From Actinoallomurus sp045806665 (GTDB lineage: Bacteria; Actinomycetota; Actinomycetes; Streptosporangiales; Streptosporangiaceae), in NCBI GenBank assembly GCA_045806665.1, contig JBJMIW010000261.1, positions 1 through 19,374 of the forward strand: a DNA stretch of 19,374 bases, in the 5' to 3' direction. Position 1 is the first letter of the stretch; the number at the start of each line of letters is the position of its first letter. The notes under the pieces were generated by a model. That model was not told the origin of the DNA. It searched no databases and saw nothing but the letters and a program-made list of their open reading frames with translations. The position numbers were made by a program, and so were the translations under genes. Positions 1-8,465 of this stretch are shown here, one piece after another.

Positions 1-925
1 CCATGTTGTTCGGCACCCGGACCGACGAGAAGACGGCGTTCGCCCTCCTCGACCGTTTCGTCGAGGCCGGCGGCACCCTGATCGACACCGCCGACAACTA
101 CGCCTTCTGGGAGGAGGGCGGCGCGGGAGGGGAGAGCGAGACGGTGCTCGGCCGGTGGCTGGCCGACCGCGGCGCCCGCGACCAGGTGGTGATCAGCACC
201 AAGGTCGGGGCGCAACCGACCGTCCCCGGCACGAGCTGGCGGGAGAGCGGCGAAGGACTCTCGCCGGCGGCGATCCGGTCGGCGATCGAGGGCAGCCTGC
301 ACCGGCTGGGCACCGACCGCGTCGATGTGTACTGGGCGCACATCGAGGACCGGACGGTGCCGATCGAGGAGACGGTTGACGCCTTCGCGTCGCTCGTCGA
401 GGAGGGCACGGTCGGGGTCCTCGGCGCCAGCAACCATGCCCTCTGGAAGGTCGAGCGGGCCCGGGCGGTCGCGCGGGGCCAGGGCCGTCCCGGCTACACG
501 TGCCTCCAGCTCCGCCACTCCTACGTACGGCCCCGGATGGACGTCACCGGCCGGGGCGACCTCGTGTTCGGGAACGTCGACGTGGAGACCCTGGACTACG
601 TCCGGAGCGAGCCGGACATGAGCCTGTGGCTTACAGCCCACTGCTCGGCGGCGCCTACGCGCGTACGGACCGGCCGCTGCACCCGGCGTACGACCACCCG
701 GGCACGCCGGCGCGGCTGGCCGCGCTGCGGGAGGTGGCGGACAAGACGGGGGCCACCCTCAACCAGGTGGTGCTGGCCTGGCTGATGGGCGGCGACCCGC
801 CGGTGATCCCGATCGTCGACGTCAGCTCGGTCGCCCAGCTCAACGAGGTGCTGGCGGCGGCCGACCTGGATCTCGACGACGAATTGCGCCGCCGCCTTGA
901 CGAGGCGGGCGGCCTCGGCCTGTGA
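1..925 (+). pseudogene. aldo/keto reductase, 5' end outside window, frameshifted
   Basis: NADPH-dependent oxidoreductase of the aldo/keto reductase family; the substrate cannot be told. The first visible residues, MLFGTRTDEKTAFALLDRF, follow on from the usual 'LGTM(L)FGT' near the N-terminus, so the true start lies before the window. The catalytic tetrad is visible: Asp and Tyr in DTADNYAF, Lys in ISTKVG, His in VYWAHIED. The frame starting at base 3 is good to about base 626 (SEPDMSL), then turns into Arg/Thr-rich nonsense. The family sequence resumes in another frame from 626 (VAYSPLLGGAYARTDRPL) and runs through NQVVLAWL to a TGA at 923-925. One missing G in agcctg|tggct would explain the break. 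Either the gene is inactive or the assembly has a one-base error. It converges on adnB and has no functional link to it. Confidence 0.85.
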
Positions 926-928
926 GAC

Positions 929-944
929 ACCGCTGCCGAGCGGT
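929..944 (+). terminator. weak hairpin between convergent genes
   Basis: ACCGCT-gccg-AGCGGT, a 6-bp stem with a 4-base loop, starts three bases after the reductase stop codon. A second short stem follows (TTCTC at 944-948 with GAGAA at 955-959). It fills the 42-base gap between two convergent genes, where a terminator is expected. There is no T-tract, so the call is tentative. Confidence 0.3.
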
Positions 945-967
945 TCTCCGGCCCGAGAAGTCCCTGG

Positions 968-3900
968 TCAGGCCGTGGGGATCCGCTCCAACAGGGCGGC
1001 GAGGCCGTCGGCGTCGAGAAGGTCGGCGGGGCGGATGGTCCGGTTCGCCGCGACGTAGTGGAACGCGGCACTGACCTTCTCGACCGGGACGTCCGCGAGC
1101 TGCGCCCAGGCGATCCGGTAGGCCGCGAGCTGCACGGAGACGACACGCGCCTCGTCGCCGGTCGGCGGGCGGCCGGTCTTCCAGTCGACGACCTCGTACC
1201 CGCCGTCGTCCGTACGGAAGACCGCGTCCATCCGACCGCGGATCAGCCGGTCACCGATCATCGTCTCGAAGGGGACCTCGACCTCGTGGGGTTCACGGTC
1301 GGCCCAGGCGCTGCCCTCGAACGCGGCCTGGAGCGTCCCGAGTTCGTCGTCGCCCGCCGCGCCCTCGTCGGAGGCGCCGGGCAGGTCGTCGAGGTGCAGC
1401 AGCCGCTGCTGGCCCCAGCGGGACTCCAGCCAGCGGTGGAAGGCGGTGCCGCGCCGAGCGTACGGGGCCGGGGGCCGGGGCAGCGGCCGGCGGATCTGCC
1501 GGGCCAGCGCCGCCGGGTCCCGAGCCAGCGTGACAAGCGAGGAAACCGACAGGTGGGCGGGCAGGTCGACCGCGAGGCCGTCGACGCCGCGGGCCCGGTC
1601 GCGTTCGGCCAGCAGCAGTTCCACGTCGCGGGCCCAGGCGGCGGTCCGGCGGCGGTCGCGCGGCGCCAGGGGGAGGTAGCCCAGGCGGAGTCTGCCCTGC
1701 ATGGCGTCGTCGACCATCCGGGCGCCCTCGGCCACCGCGTCGTAGCGCTCGCCCTCGGGCAGGGCGGGCCAGGACGCGGTGTCCTGCTCGGCGAGCAGCG
1801 GGTTCTCCTCGTCCAGCGGCTCGTCGGCCCAGTAGCCGACCTGGCCGGCGCCGGCCTCGCACGCCTCACGGATCTCGGTCAGGAACGGTGAGGGCTGCAG
1901 CGGGCGGCTCGCGGTGCCCCAGCGGTACCCCGTCGCGATCAGCAGGTGTCGCGCCCGTGTCACGGCGACGTACGCCAGGCGGCGCTCCTCGCGCAGGTCA
2001 CGGTCGGCGGTCGCGGCGTTGAACTCCTCGACGTCGTCCTTCTGCAGGCCGTTCAGCGGCGGCAGGTCGGCGTGGTCGCCGCGGAGGGGGTATGGCAGGA
2101 GCCGGGCGTTCTCCGTCCAGCGGGACGAGTTCCGGGGTTTGGCGGGGAAGACCGAACCCGGGCCCGGGGTCTCGGCCTTCGTCGGGTTCCAGACGAGGCC
2201 GGGGATGGCGACGACGTCCCACTCCAGGCCCTTGGCGGCGTGCACGGTGAGGAGCTTGACGCTGTTGGTCTCGCCGACCCGGCCCGCCTCCAGGCCGAAC
2301 TCCTCCGACTCGGCGGCCTTCAGGTACGCGAGGAACGCCCCCAGCGTCGGGTCCGCCGCGTCGCCCGCGAAGGACGCGGCGGCGCCGACGAACGCGTCCA
2401 GGTCCGCCCGAGCGGTGACCGGGTCCAGGCCGGACCGGGACGCCACTTCGATGTCCAGGCCGAGGGTCCGCTCCACCTCGGTCACCAGGTCGGGCAGGGG
2501 CAGGCCGACGTGGCGGCGCAGGACCCGCAGCTCGTCGCGGAGGCGTGCGAGCCGCGCGTACCCCTCCTCGCTGAAGCGCTCGGCCGGGCCGAGGTCGTCG
2601 AGGGCGTCGACGAGGCTGCCGTTCTCGTCGTTCAGCTCCTGGACCACCTGCCGGAGCGGGTCGGCCGCCGTCGTCTCCAGGTCCGTCCGGGATCCGGCCC
2701 CGGGGTGCAGGTCCCGGGCCGCCTCGCGGGCGAGTTCGCGGGCGCGGCGGCCCAGGGCCACCAGGTCGCGGGGGCCGATGCGCCAGCGCGGCCCGGTCAG
2801 CAGCCGGGCCAGCGAGGCGCCCGCCGTCGGGTCGTGTACGACCTTCAGGGTGGCGACGACGTCCTGCACCTCCGGCACGGTGAGCAGCCCGCCGAGGCCG
2901 ACCACCTCGACCGGGACGCCGCGCGCCTCCAGCGCCGCCCGAATCAGCGGGAACTGTGCCCGCTTGCGGGCGAGGACGGCGATGTCGGACGGCTGGAGGC
3001 CCGGACCGTGCCGGCTCGTCTTGTCCCAGGGCTCGTCGTCGGGCGCGAGGTCCTTGGGCTGCCGCAGCAGGCGGACCAGGCGGTCGGCCAGCCGCTCGGC
3101 CTCGTCCTCGACGGTGTCCAGCAGCGCGGACTCGACCCGCCCGCGGGCCTGCTGCGCCGCGCCGGGCCACAGGCGGGGGACGTCCTTGGCGTCCTCGCGC
3201 AGCTCGACCTGGATGCGGGCGGCCGCGTCGAGGACCCGCTCGCCGTTGCGGAAGCTGGTGGACAGCTGCCGCATCGGCGCGGGTCGCTCCCCGTACGGGA
3301 AGTCGCGGACGAACCCCAGGAGGTTGCCGGCACTCGCGCCGCGCCAGCCGTAGATCGACTGGCAGGGGTCGCCGACGGCGGTGACCGGATGACCGCCGCC
3401 GAACAGCGCCTTGAGCAGAACCAGCTGGGCGTGGCTGGTGTCCTGGTACTCGTCCAGCAGCACGGCGGCGTACCGCGACCGCTCGATCTGGCCGACCTCC
3501 GGGTGCTCGGCGGCGATCCGCGCGGCCAGTGCCATCTGGTCGCCGTGATCGAGCACCTCCCGCTTGGCCTTGGCCCGCTGGTACGCCTCGACCAACGGCA
3601 TGAGCTGTTCGCGTACGGCCTGGGCCCCCACGATCGAGCCCTGATGCTTCTTGGTGGGCTTCTTGACCTCGGCGTACCGCTCGTTCAGCCAGGCACCGAC
3701 CTTCCGTACGTCCTCGGGGGTGCGCAGGTGCTCCGACAGCTCCCCCGACAGCCCGATCACCGCCTTGGTGACGGTGTCGGGGCCCCACTCCACGGCGTCC
3801 ATCGGCCCGTCGTAGGCGTCGACGACGCGCGCCGCGATCTGCCACGCCACCGCCGGCGTGACGAGCCGCATCGTCGGCTCCAGCGCGGCCCGCAGCGCGT

Positions 3901-4255
3901 GGTCGCCGAACAGGCGCGCGGCGTACGCGTGGTACGTCGACACCGTCGGCTCACCGTCGAGGATCTCCGGGTCGATGAGGTCCTCGTGCTCGCGGAGCTG
4001 GTCGAGCCGCCGGCGTACGCGGTCGGCCAGTTCGGCCGCGGCCTTGCGGGTGAACGTCAGGCCGAGCACGCGCTCGGGCCGGATGAGCCCGTTGGCGACC
4101 AGCCACACGACGCGGGCCGCCATGGTCTCGCTCTTTCCGGAGCCCGCCCCGGCGATGACCGCCATGGGGCCGAGCGGCGCCTCGATGACGGCGGCCTGGT
4201 CGGGCGTCGGCTCCGGCACGCCGAGCCGCTGCGCCAGCTCCTGGGGACCGATCAC
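968..4255 (-). CDS. adnB: AdnB, helicase-nuclease subunit
   Basis: Large subunit (1095 aa) of AdnAB, the actinobacterial counterpart of RecBCD/AddAB, which unwinds and resects double-strand break ends. The N-terminal UvrD-type motor is complete: Walker A GAGSGKS (about 36-42), Walker B LLDEYQDT, VGDPCQSIYGWRGAS, the TSFRNGE motif, LLTVHAAKGLEWD and YVAVTRARHLL. The C-terminal RecB-family nuclease keeps its active-site residues: Asp1010 in GRMDAV, Asp1024 and Lys1026 in VVDWKTG, Gln1042 and Tyr1046 in VQLAAY. Mycobacterial AdnB is about the same length. The start is GTG at 4255, with a GGGGGG run five bases upstream and a GTGA overlap with the small frame upstream. The gene is last in the adnA-small ORF-adnB operon. 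The order and sequence fit M. tuberculosis Rv3202c-Rv3201c. Confidence 0.95.
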   Translation of the reverse strand: MIGPQELAQRLGVPEPTPDQAAVIEAPLGPMAVIAGAGSGKSETMAARVVWLVANGLIRPERVLGLTFTRKAAAELADRVRRRLDQLREHEDLIDPEILDGEPTVSTYHAYAARLFGDHALRAALEPTMRLVTPAVAWQIAARVVDAYDGPMDAVEWGPDTVTKAVIGLSGELSEHLRTPEDVRKVGAWLNERYAEVKKPTKKHQGSIVGAQAVREQLMPLVEAYQRAKAKREVLDHGDQMALAARIAAEHPEVGQIERSRYAAVLLDEYQDTSHAQLVLLKALFGGGHPVTAVGDPCQSIYGWRGASAGNLLGFVRDFPYGERPAPMRQLSTSFRNGERVLDAAARIQVELREDAKDVPRLWPGAAQQARGRVESALLDTVEDEAERLADRLVRLLRQPKDLAPDDEPWDKTSRHGPGLQPSDIAVLARKRAQFPLIRAALEARGVPVEVVGLGGLLTVPEVQDVVATLKVVHDPTAGASLARLLTGPRWRIGPRDLVALGRRARELAREAARDLHPGAGSRTDLETTAADPLRQVVQELNDENGSLVDALDDLGPAERFSEEGYARLARLRDELRVLRRHVGLPLPDLVTEVERTLGLDIEVASRSGLDPVTARADLDAFVGAAASFAGDAADPTLGAFLAYLKAAESEEFGLEAGRVGETNSVKLLTVHAAKGLEWDVVAIPGLVWNPTKAETPGPGSVFPAKPRNSSRWTENARLLPYPLRGDHADLPPLNGLQKDDVEEFNAATADRDLREERRLAYVAVTRARHLLIATGYRWGTASRPLQPSPFLTEIREACEAGAGQVGYWADEPLDEENPLLAEQDTASWPALPEGERYDAVAEGARMVDDAMQGRLRLGYLPLAPRDRRRTAAWARDVELLLAERDRARGVDGLAVDLPAHLSVSSLVTLARDPAALARQIRRPLPRPPAPYARRGTAFHRWLESRWGQQRLLHLDDLPGASDEGAAGDDELGTLQAAFEGSAWADREPHEVEVPFETMIGDRLIRGRMDAVFRTDDGGYEVVDWKTGRPPTGDEARVVSVQLAAYRIAWAQLADVPVEKVSAAFHYVAANRTIRPADLLDADGLAALLERIPTA

Positions 4256-4374
4256 GGCGTCCCCCCGTCGTACGGGCCGGTCGGAGCGAGCCGGTCGGCC
4301 GGCTCCGGGAGACCGACCACGACCGTCATCCCGTACGGGCCGACCTCGACGCCTCGGTCGTACGTGCCGGTCAC
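4252..4374 (-). CDS. 40-aa small ORF between adnA and adnB
   Basis: I do not recognise this protein. The frame opens with GTG at 4374, overlapping the adnA stop as GTGA (4371-4374). It closes with TGA overlapping the adnB GTG start, again as GTGA (4252-4255). It therefore fills the whole space between the two subunit genes with translational coupling at both ends. The 40 codons include only three with A or T in third position, typical of real genes here. An AGG lies seven bases before the GTG. The protein starts MTGTYDRGVEVGPYGM, has a short hydrophobic stretch (MTVVVGL, 16-22) and ends LAPTGPYDGGTP, with GPY twice. It has no Cys, Lys or membrane span. It may be a small partner of AdnAB, a coupling leader that carries ribosomes to adnB, or chance. 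An internal ATG at codon 16 would give 25 residues. Confidence 0.55.
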   Translation of the reverse strand: MTGTYDRGVEVGPYGMTVVVGLPEPADRLAPTGPYDGGTP

Positions 4375-7300
4375 GGCGTCACCTGGCCGCCGTCGTCGTG
4401 CGCCGGGCAGGAGCCGCGTACGGGGCAGTTACGGCAGTGGTCGTCGCGCCGGGCCTCGAAGACCGGACTGGCCATGCCCTCCGCCACGCGGTCGACCAGC
4501 TTACGCGGCCACTGCGGGTCCTCGTCGGCCGACGGCGGCGGCTGCGTCTGGACGCGTACCCGCGCGGTGTAGGACGCCTTGCCGACCTGGACGAGCTCCG
4601 CCCCGCCCGGCTCGATCAGGCCCTTCTCGGCGAACGCGCCGAGCATCACGGCGAGCTGGTACACGCCGAGCTGCGGATGGCGGGCCAGGTCGTCCTCGCG
4701 TACGGCGGCGCTGGAGGTCTTGATGTCGACGATCCAGGCCCGGCCGTCGCCGTCGCGCTCGGCGCGGTCGATCCGGCCGCGGATAACGACCCGGCCCAGA
4801 TCGATGCTGAACGGCTCCTCGATCGAGACCAGCTCACGGGCGTCGGCGCGCTCGTGCCAGGCCATGAACTTGGCGACCATCTCCTCGGCCTGTTTCCGCT
4901 GTTTCTGGGAGTACCAGGCGCCGCGGAAGTCCAGGTCGTCCCAGATCTCGTCGAGCCGCTTGGCGATATCGACGTCGTTCACGGCCTCGTCGGTCGCCAC
5001 CAGCTCGGCGACCGCGTGGATGACCCGGCCCATCGTCGCGAACTCCCCCGCGCCGCCGTCCTCGGCGCCAACGCAGGAGGCGAGCAGCCAGCGCAGGCCG
5101 CACTTCTCGAACGTCTCGACCTGCGACGGCGACAGCACGAGCTGCTCGTCCTCGCGGAACGCCGGACCGTCATCGGACAGCTCCGTCAGGGCGTACCAGT
5201 CGCCGGGGTCGGCGCCCTGCACGCCGGCGCGGGCCAGTCGGGCGAGGTGCCCGGCCGCGGCCCGGCGCAGCGGCGCGGGCGTCTTCGGGTCGGCGACCGC
5301 GGAGCGCAGGTCCGCGACGAGGGCGCGCAGCGACAGCCACCGGGTCCGCTCGTCGAGCTGAGCGTGCTCGGCGGCGTCCGGGACGAGCTCGCGGAGGAAC
5401 CGCGACGGCCGCTCCTGGGTGTCCTCCCCGCCGACGGCGGTGACGACGAGCCGCCGACGGGCCCGCGTCACGGCGACGTAGAACAGCCGCCGCTCCTCCT
5501 CCAGCATCTTCGCCGCCAGCGACGCGCCGGTTTCTCCCCCCGTGGCTGCGCCCGAACGCCCCCCGGTGTCGTCCGGGTCGGCGAAACCGGTCGCGGCCTC
5601 GATCAGCTCCTCGCTGCCCAGCAGTGAGCCGCGCAGCCGCAGGTCGGGCCAGACGCCCTCCTGCACGCCGGCCACGATGACCACGTCCCATTCAAGGCCC
5701 TTGGAGCGGTGTGCGGTGAGGATGCGCACCGCCTCGCCCTGGGGCGCCTGCTCGGCCAGGGTGTCCCCGGGGATCTCCTGCGAGGCGAGGTCGTCGAGGA
5801 AGACCTCCGGGCCGGCCTGCGGCAGCCGGTCGGTGAACCGCGCGGCCATGTCGAACATCGCGACCACCGCGTCGAGGTCCCGGTCGGCAGCCGCGCCCCG
5901 GGCCCCGCCCCGTACGCTCTGCTCGAGGAGCCGGTCGGCCAGGCCGCTCTCCTGCCACACGGCCCACAGGACGTCCTCGGCCCCGCCGCCGCCCCGGACG
6001 GTCTCCCGCGCGAGGGCGATGAGCCTGGCGACGCGCTCGGCGGGTTCGCGGACCCTCGGGTGGATCAGCAGCAGTTCGCGTGCGTCGTTCAGCGCCCGTA
6101 CGAGGAGCCCCTCGGCGTTGTCGTCGCCGGACAGGGTGGAGAGGTCACGCAGGGCGCGGCGGAGCCGGCGCAGGCCGAGGGCGTCCGCGCCGCCCAAGGG
6201 GCCCACCACGAGCTCCTCGGCGGCCTCCTCGTCGAGCAGTGCCGGCCGCAAGGCCGCCCGCAGCAGCACGATGAACGGCCGGGCGCCGGGCTCGTTGACC
6301 AGCGGCACCTCGTCACCGGCCACGATCACCGGCACCCCCGCGGCGGCGAGCGCGCGGCGCAGCGGCGGCACCTGGCGTACGGCGGACCGTACGAGCACCG
6401 CCATCCGCGACCAGGGGACGTCCTCCAGGAGGTGGGCGCGGCGTAGCTCGTCGGCGACCAGCGCGGCCTCCTGGCCGGCGCTGTCGGCCTCGATGACGCG
6501 GACCGCCCGCGCGTCCGCCGCCTCGTCGTCGGCCGCCTCCACCGGCAGCAGCTCGCGGTGCTCCCCGGCGAGCGCGCCGAGCGGCAGCCGCGCCGCGACC
6601 CGGCGGGACGCCTCCAGGATCACCGGGCCCATGCGGCGGCAGGTCCGCAGGGACACCACGGGCGCCTCCTCGCCCGTCACCGTACGGAACCGCTGCGGGA
6701 ACTCGAGGATGCCGCGCACGTCCGCGCCGCGGAACCCGTAGATCGACTGGTCGGGGTCGCCGACGACGATCAGGTCCCGCCCGCCCCCGGCCAGCTGCTG
6801 GAGGAGGTACTCCTGCGCCGGGTCGGTGTCCTGGTACTCGTCGACCAGGATCACGTCGTACGCCGCACGCTCGCGCCGGCGTACGTCCTCGTCGGTGAGC
6901 ATCCCGGCGGCGGCCCGGATCAGTTCCGCGTAGTCGTAGGCGATGATCGGGTCGATGTCGAAGCGCTGTTCGTACCGGTGCAGGAACCGCCCCGCGGCGT
7001 ACCAGTCGTCGCGGTGATGGCCGCGGCCCAGCGTCACCAGGTCGGCGGGGCCGAGACCGCGCTCGGCGGCCCGCAGGATGAAGTCGCGCAGTTCCTCGGC
7101 GAAGCCGCGGGTCTTCAGCGTCTCGTGCAGGCGCGGCGGCCAGGCCTGCGCGCCGTCCGCGACCTCACCGTGGACCAGCCGGCGCACCTCCAGCAGGTGC
7201 TCCGGGCCGGACAGCAGGCGGGGCGGCTCCTCGCCGTCCAGGACCGCCTCTCGGCGCAGCAGCGCGTACGCGTACGAGTGGAACGTCAGGGCCAGCGGCG

Positions 7301-7586
7301 TCCGGGTGGTGCGTCGCAGCCGGCCGGTGATGCGCTCCCGGAGCTCGCCCGCGGCCTTCCGGCCGAACGTGAGGACCAGGACCCGCTCGGGGTCGACGCC
7401 GCGATTCTCGATCCGGTCGACGACGGTCTCGACGATCGTGGTCGTCTTGCCGGTGCCCGGCCCCGCCAGCACGAGCAGCGGCCCGCCCGCGTGCGCGACG
7501 ACCCGCCGCTGGTGCTCGTCGAGCACGGGCGGCGGCGACTGCGCGGGGCCCGCGCGCCGCACGAGGCGATAGGACGCTGCTGACAC
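4371..7586 (-). CDS. adnA: AdnA, helicase-nuclease subunit with Fe-S cysteines
   Basis: Partner of AdnB (1071 aa) in the heterodimeric break-resecting helicase-nuclease. The motor has Walker A GPGTGKT (42-48), LVDEYQDTD, VVGDPDQSIYGFRGAD, LTAHRSKGLEWD and FYVAVTRARRRL, all apparently intact. The C-terminal nuclease shows Asp940 in GRIDR, Asp954 and Lys956 in VDIKTS, and QLGVYQ (from 972). Cys829 (FEKCGLRW) and Cys1051, Cys1054 and Cys1060 (CRNCPVRGSC) have the C...CxxCx5C layout that holds a [4Fe-4S] cluster in AddB-type nucleases. The start is GTG at 7586, giving MSAASYRLVRR; the ATG at 7588 is in another frame. The ribosome site is poor. The first gene of the operon, it diverges from the rhomboid-like gene across a 132-base spacer in which I see no clear SOS box. 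Confidence 0.94.
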   Translation of the reverse strand: MSAASYRLVRRAGPAQSPPPVLDEHQRRVVAHAGGPLLVLAGPGTGKTTTIVETVVDRIENRGVDPERVLVLTFGRKAAGELRERITGRLRRTTRTPLALTFHSYAYALLRREAVLDGEEPPRLLSGPEHLLEVRRLVHGEVADGAQAWPPRLHETLKTRGFAEELRDFILRAAERGLGPADLVTLGRGHHRDDWYAAGRFLHRYEQRFDIDPIIAYDYAELIRAAAGMLTDEDVRRRERAAYDVILVDEYQDTDPAQEYLLQQLAGGGRDLIVVGDPDQSIYGFRGADVRGILEFPQRFRTVTGEEAPVVSLRTCRRMGPVILEASRRVAARLPLGALAGEHRELLPVEAADDEAADARAVRVIEADSAGQEAALVADELRRAHLLEDVPWSRMAVLVRSAVRQVPPLRRALAAAGVPVIVAGDEVPLVNEPGARPFIVLLRAALRPALLDEEAAEELVVGPLGGADALGLRRLRRALRDLSTLSGDDNAEGLLVRALNDARELLLIHPRVREPAERVARLIALARETVRGGGGAEDVLWAVWQESGLADRLLEQSVRGGARGAAADRDLDAVVAMFDMAARFTDRLPQAGPEVFLDDLASQEIPGDTLAEQAPQGEAVRILTAHRSKGLEWDVVIVAGVQEGVWPDLRLRGSLLGSEELIEAATGFADPDDTGGRSGAATGGETGASLAAKMLEEERRLFYVAVTRARRRLVVTAVGGEDTQERPSRFLRELVPDAAEHAQLDERTRWLSLRALVADLRSAVADPKTPAPLRRAAAGHLARLARAGVQGADPGDWYALTELSDDGPAFREDEQLVLSPSQVETFEKCGLRWLLASCVGAEDGGAGEFATMGRVIHAVAELVATDEAVNDVDIAKRLDEIWDDLDFRGAWYSQKQRKQAEEMVAKFMAWHERADARELVSIEEPFSIDLGRVVIRGRIDRAERDGDGRAWIVDIKTSSAAVREDDLARHPQLGVYQLAVMLGAFAEKGLIEPGGAELVQVGKASYTARVRVQTQPPPSADEDPQWPRKLVDRVAEGMASPVFEARRDDHCRNCPVRGSCPAHDDGGQVTP

Positions 7587-7718
7587 ATAGGTGATTGCAG
7601 CAGATCATTGGGGGTGATCGTGACAGGGTTGCGGCATGTCGCCGATGTGGCCGCCCTTCCGCCCCGCTCCCACGCGTGAGCGCTTCGACGGTCCCGCCGA
7701 GATTCTCGGGAGGCGCCG

Positions 7719-8465
7719 ATGATCCTGCTGGTCGCGTTGATCCTCGCGCTGGCCTGGTATTTCCTGTGCTGGCTCAGCCTGCTGTGGAGCGGCGCCCGGC
7801 GGGCCGTCGACCGCCTGTCCCCGTACACACGGTGGCTGCACGCCTGGATCCTGTCGGCCCCGGCAACCTTCATTTATGTGGCGGTGTTCACGGCGTTCAC
7901 GCTCGTGCAGCGGACCACGCCGCCGCGCCTCATCGACCTGCTGACCCGGGTGAACAGCACCAGCCTGTCACGCCTACGCCACGCACCGCTGGCGGTCCTC
8001 GCCGACAGCGCCCTGTGGGTGGCGAACCGCGGCGCGGACCTCACCCTGTACATCCTTGTGTTCGTCACCGTCGTCGCCTGGGCCGAGCGGCGGTACGGCC
8101 CGCCCCGCATCATCCTCATCTGCGTGTCCGGCCACGTCCTCGGCACCCTGCTCACCGCACTGGTCGAACTGCACGCGATCGAGTCGGGGCGGGCGTCGCA
8201 TCGGCTCGCGCACACGACCGACGTCGGGGTCAGCTACATGATGGTCGCGGGGACCGTCGCGGCCGTCCTGCTCATGCGCGGCTGGTGGCTCGTGGCCGGC
8301 ATCGCGGCGCTGGCCGTCGGGGTCGTCTGGCCGGTGATCTCCAACCACACCATCTGGGCCCTGGGCCACCTGCTCGCCACGCTGTGCGGGCTGTTCGTCG
8401 CCGCGCTCTCACTGCTGCTGGGCGGAGTGAGACCCCCGCGCGACCTGCGCCCCTGCCTGGAGTGA
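7719..8465 (+). CDS. rhomboid-like integral membrane protein
   Basis: A 248-residue protein with six or seven hydrophobic spans, roughly at 1-23, 41-64, 107-122, 129-150, 170-187, 189-207 and 211-235. The middle and end resemble the actinobacterial rhomboid-like family: VSGHVLGTLLTAL (His139), then DVGVSYMMVAG (Ser172), then ALGHLLATLCGLF (His217). In rhomboid proteases the nucleophile is Ser of GxSG and the base is His in a later span. Here GVSY replaces GxSG, so catalytic activity is possible but unproven. The ATG at 7719 has a strong GGGAGG site five bases upstream (7708-7713), which fixes the start. It diverges from adnA and its last 57 bases overlap the opposing gene. Substrate unknown. 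Confidence 0.8.
   Translation: MILLVALILALAWYFLCWLSLLWSGARRAVDRLSPYTRWLHAWILSAPATFIYVAVFTAFTLVQRTTPPRLIDLLTRVNSTSLSRLRHAPLAVLADSALWVANRGADLTLYILVFVTVVAWAERRYGPPRIILICVSGHVLGTLLTALVELHAIESGRASHRLAHTTDVGVSYMMVAGTVAAVLLMRGWWLVAGIAALAVGVVWPVISNHTIWALGHLLATLCGLFVAALSLLLGGVRPPRDLRPCLE

Noticed and set aside
1946..4723. 925-codon open frame on the plus strand opposite adnB
   Set aside because: It is a mirror of adnB in GC-rich DNA; the protein is compositionally odd and lacks domains, while the minus strand has all helicase and nuclease motifs.
7587..7718. SOS or other damage-inducible promoter for adnA
   Set aside because: I searched for GAAC-N4-GTTC and a RecA-NDp-like promoter and found no convincing match.
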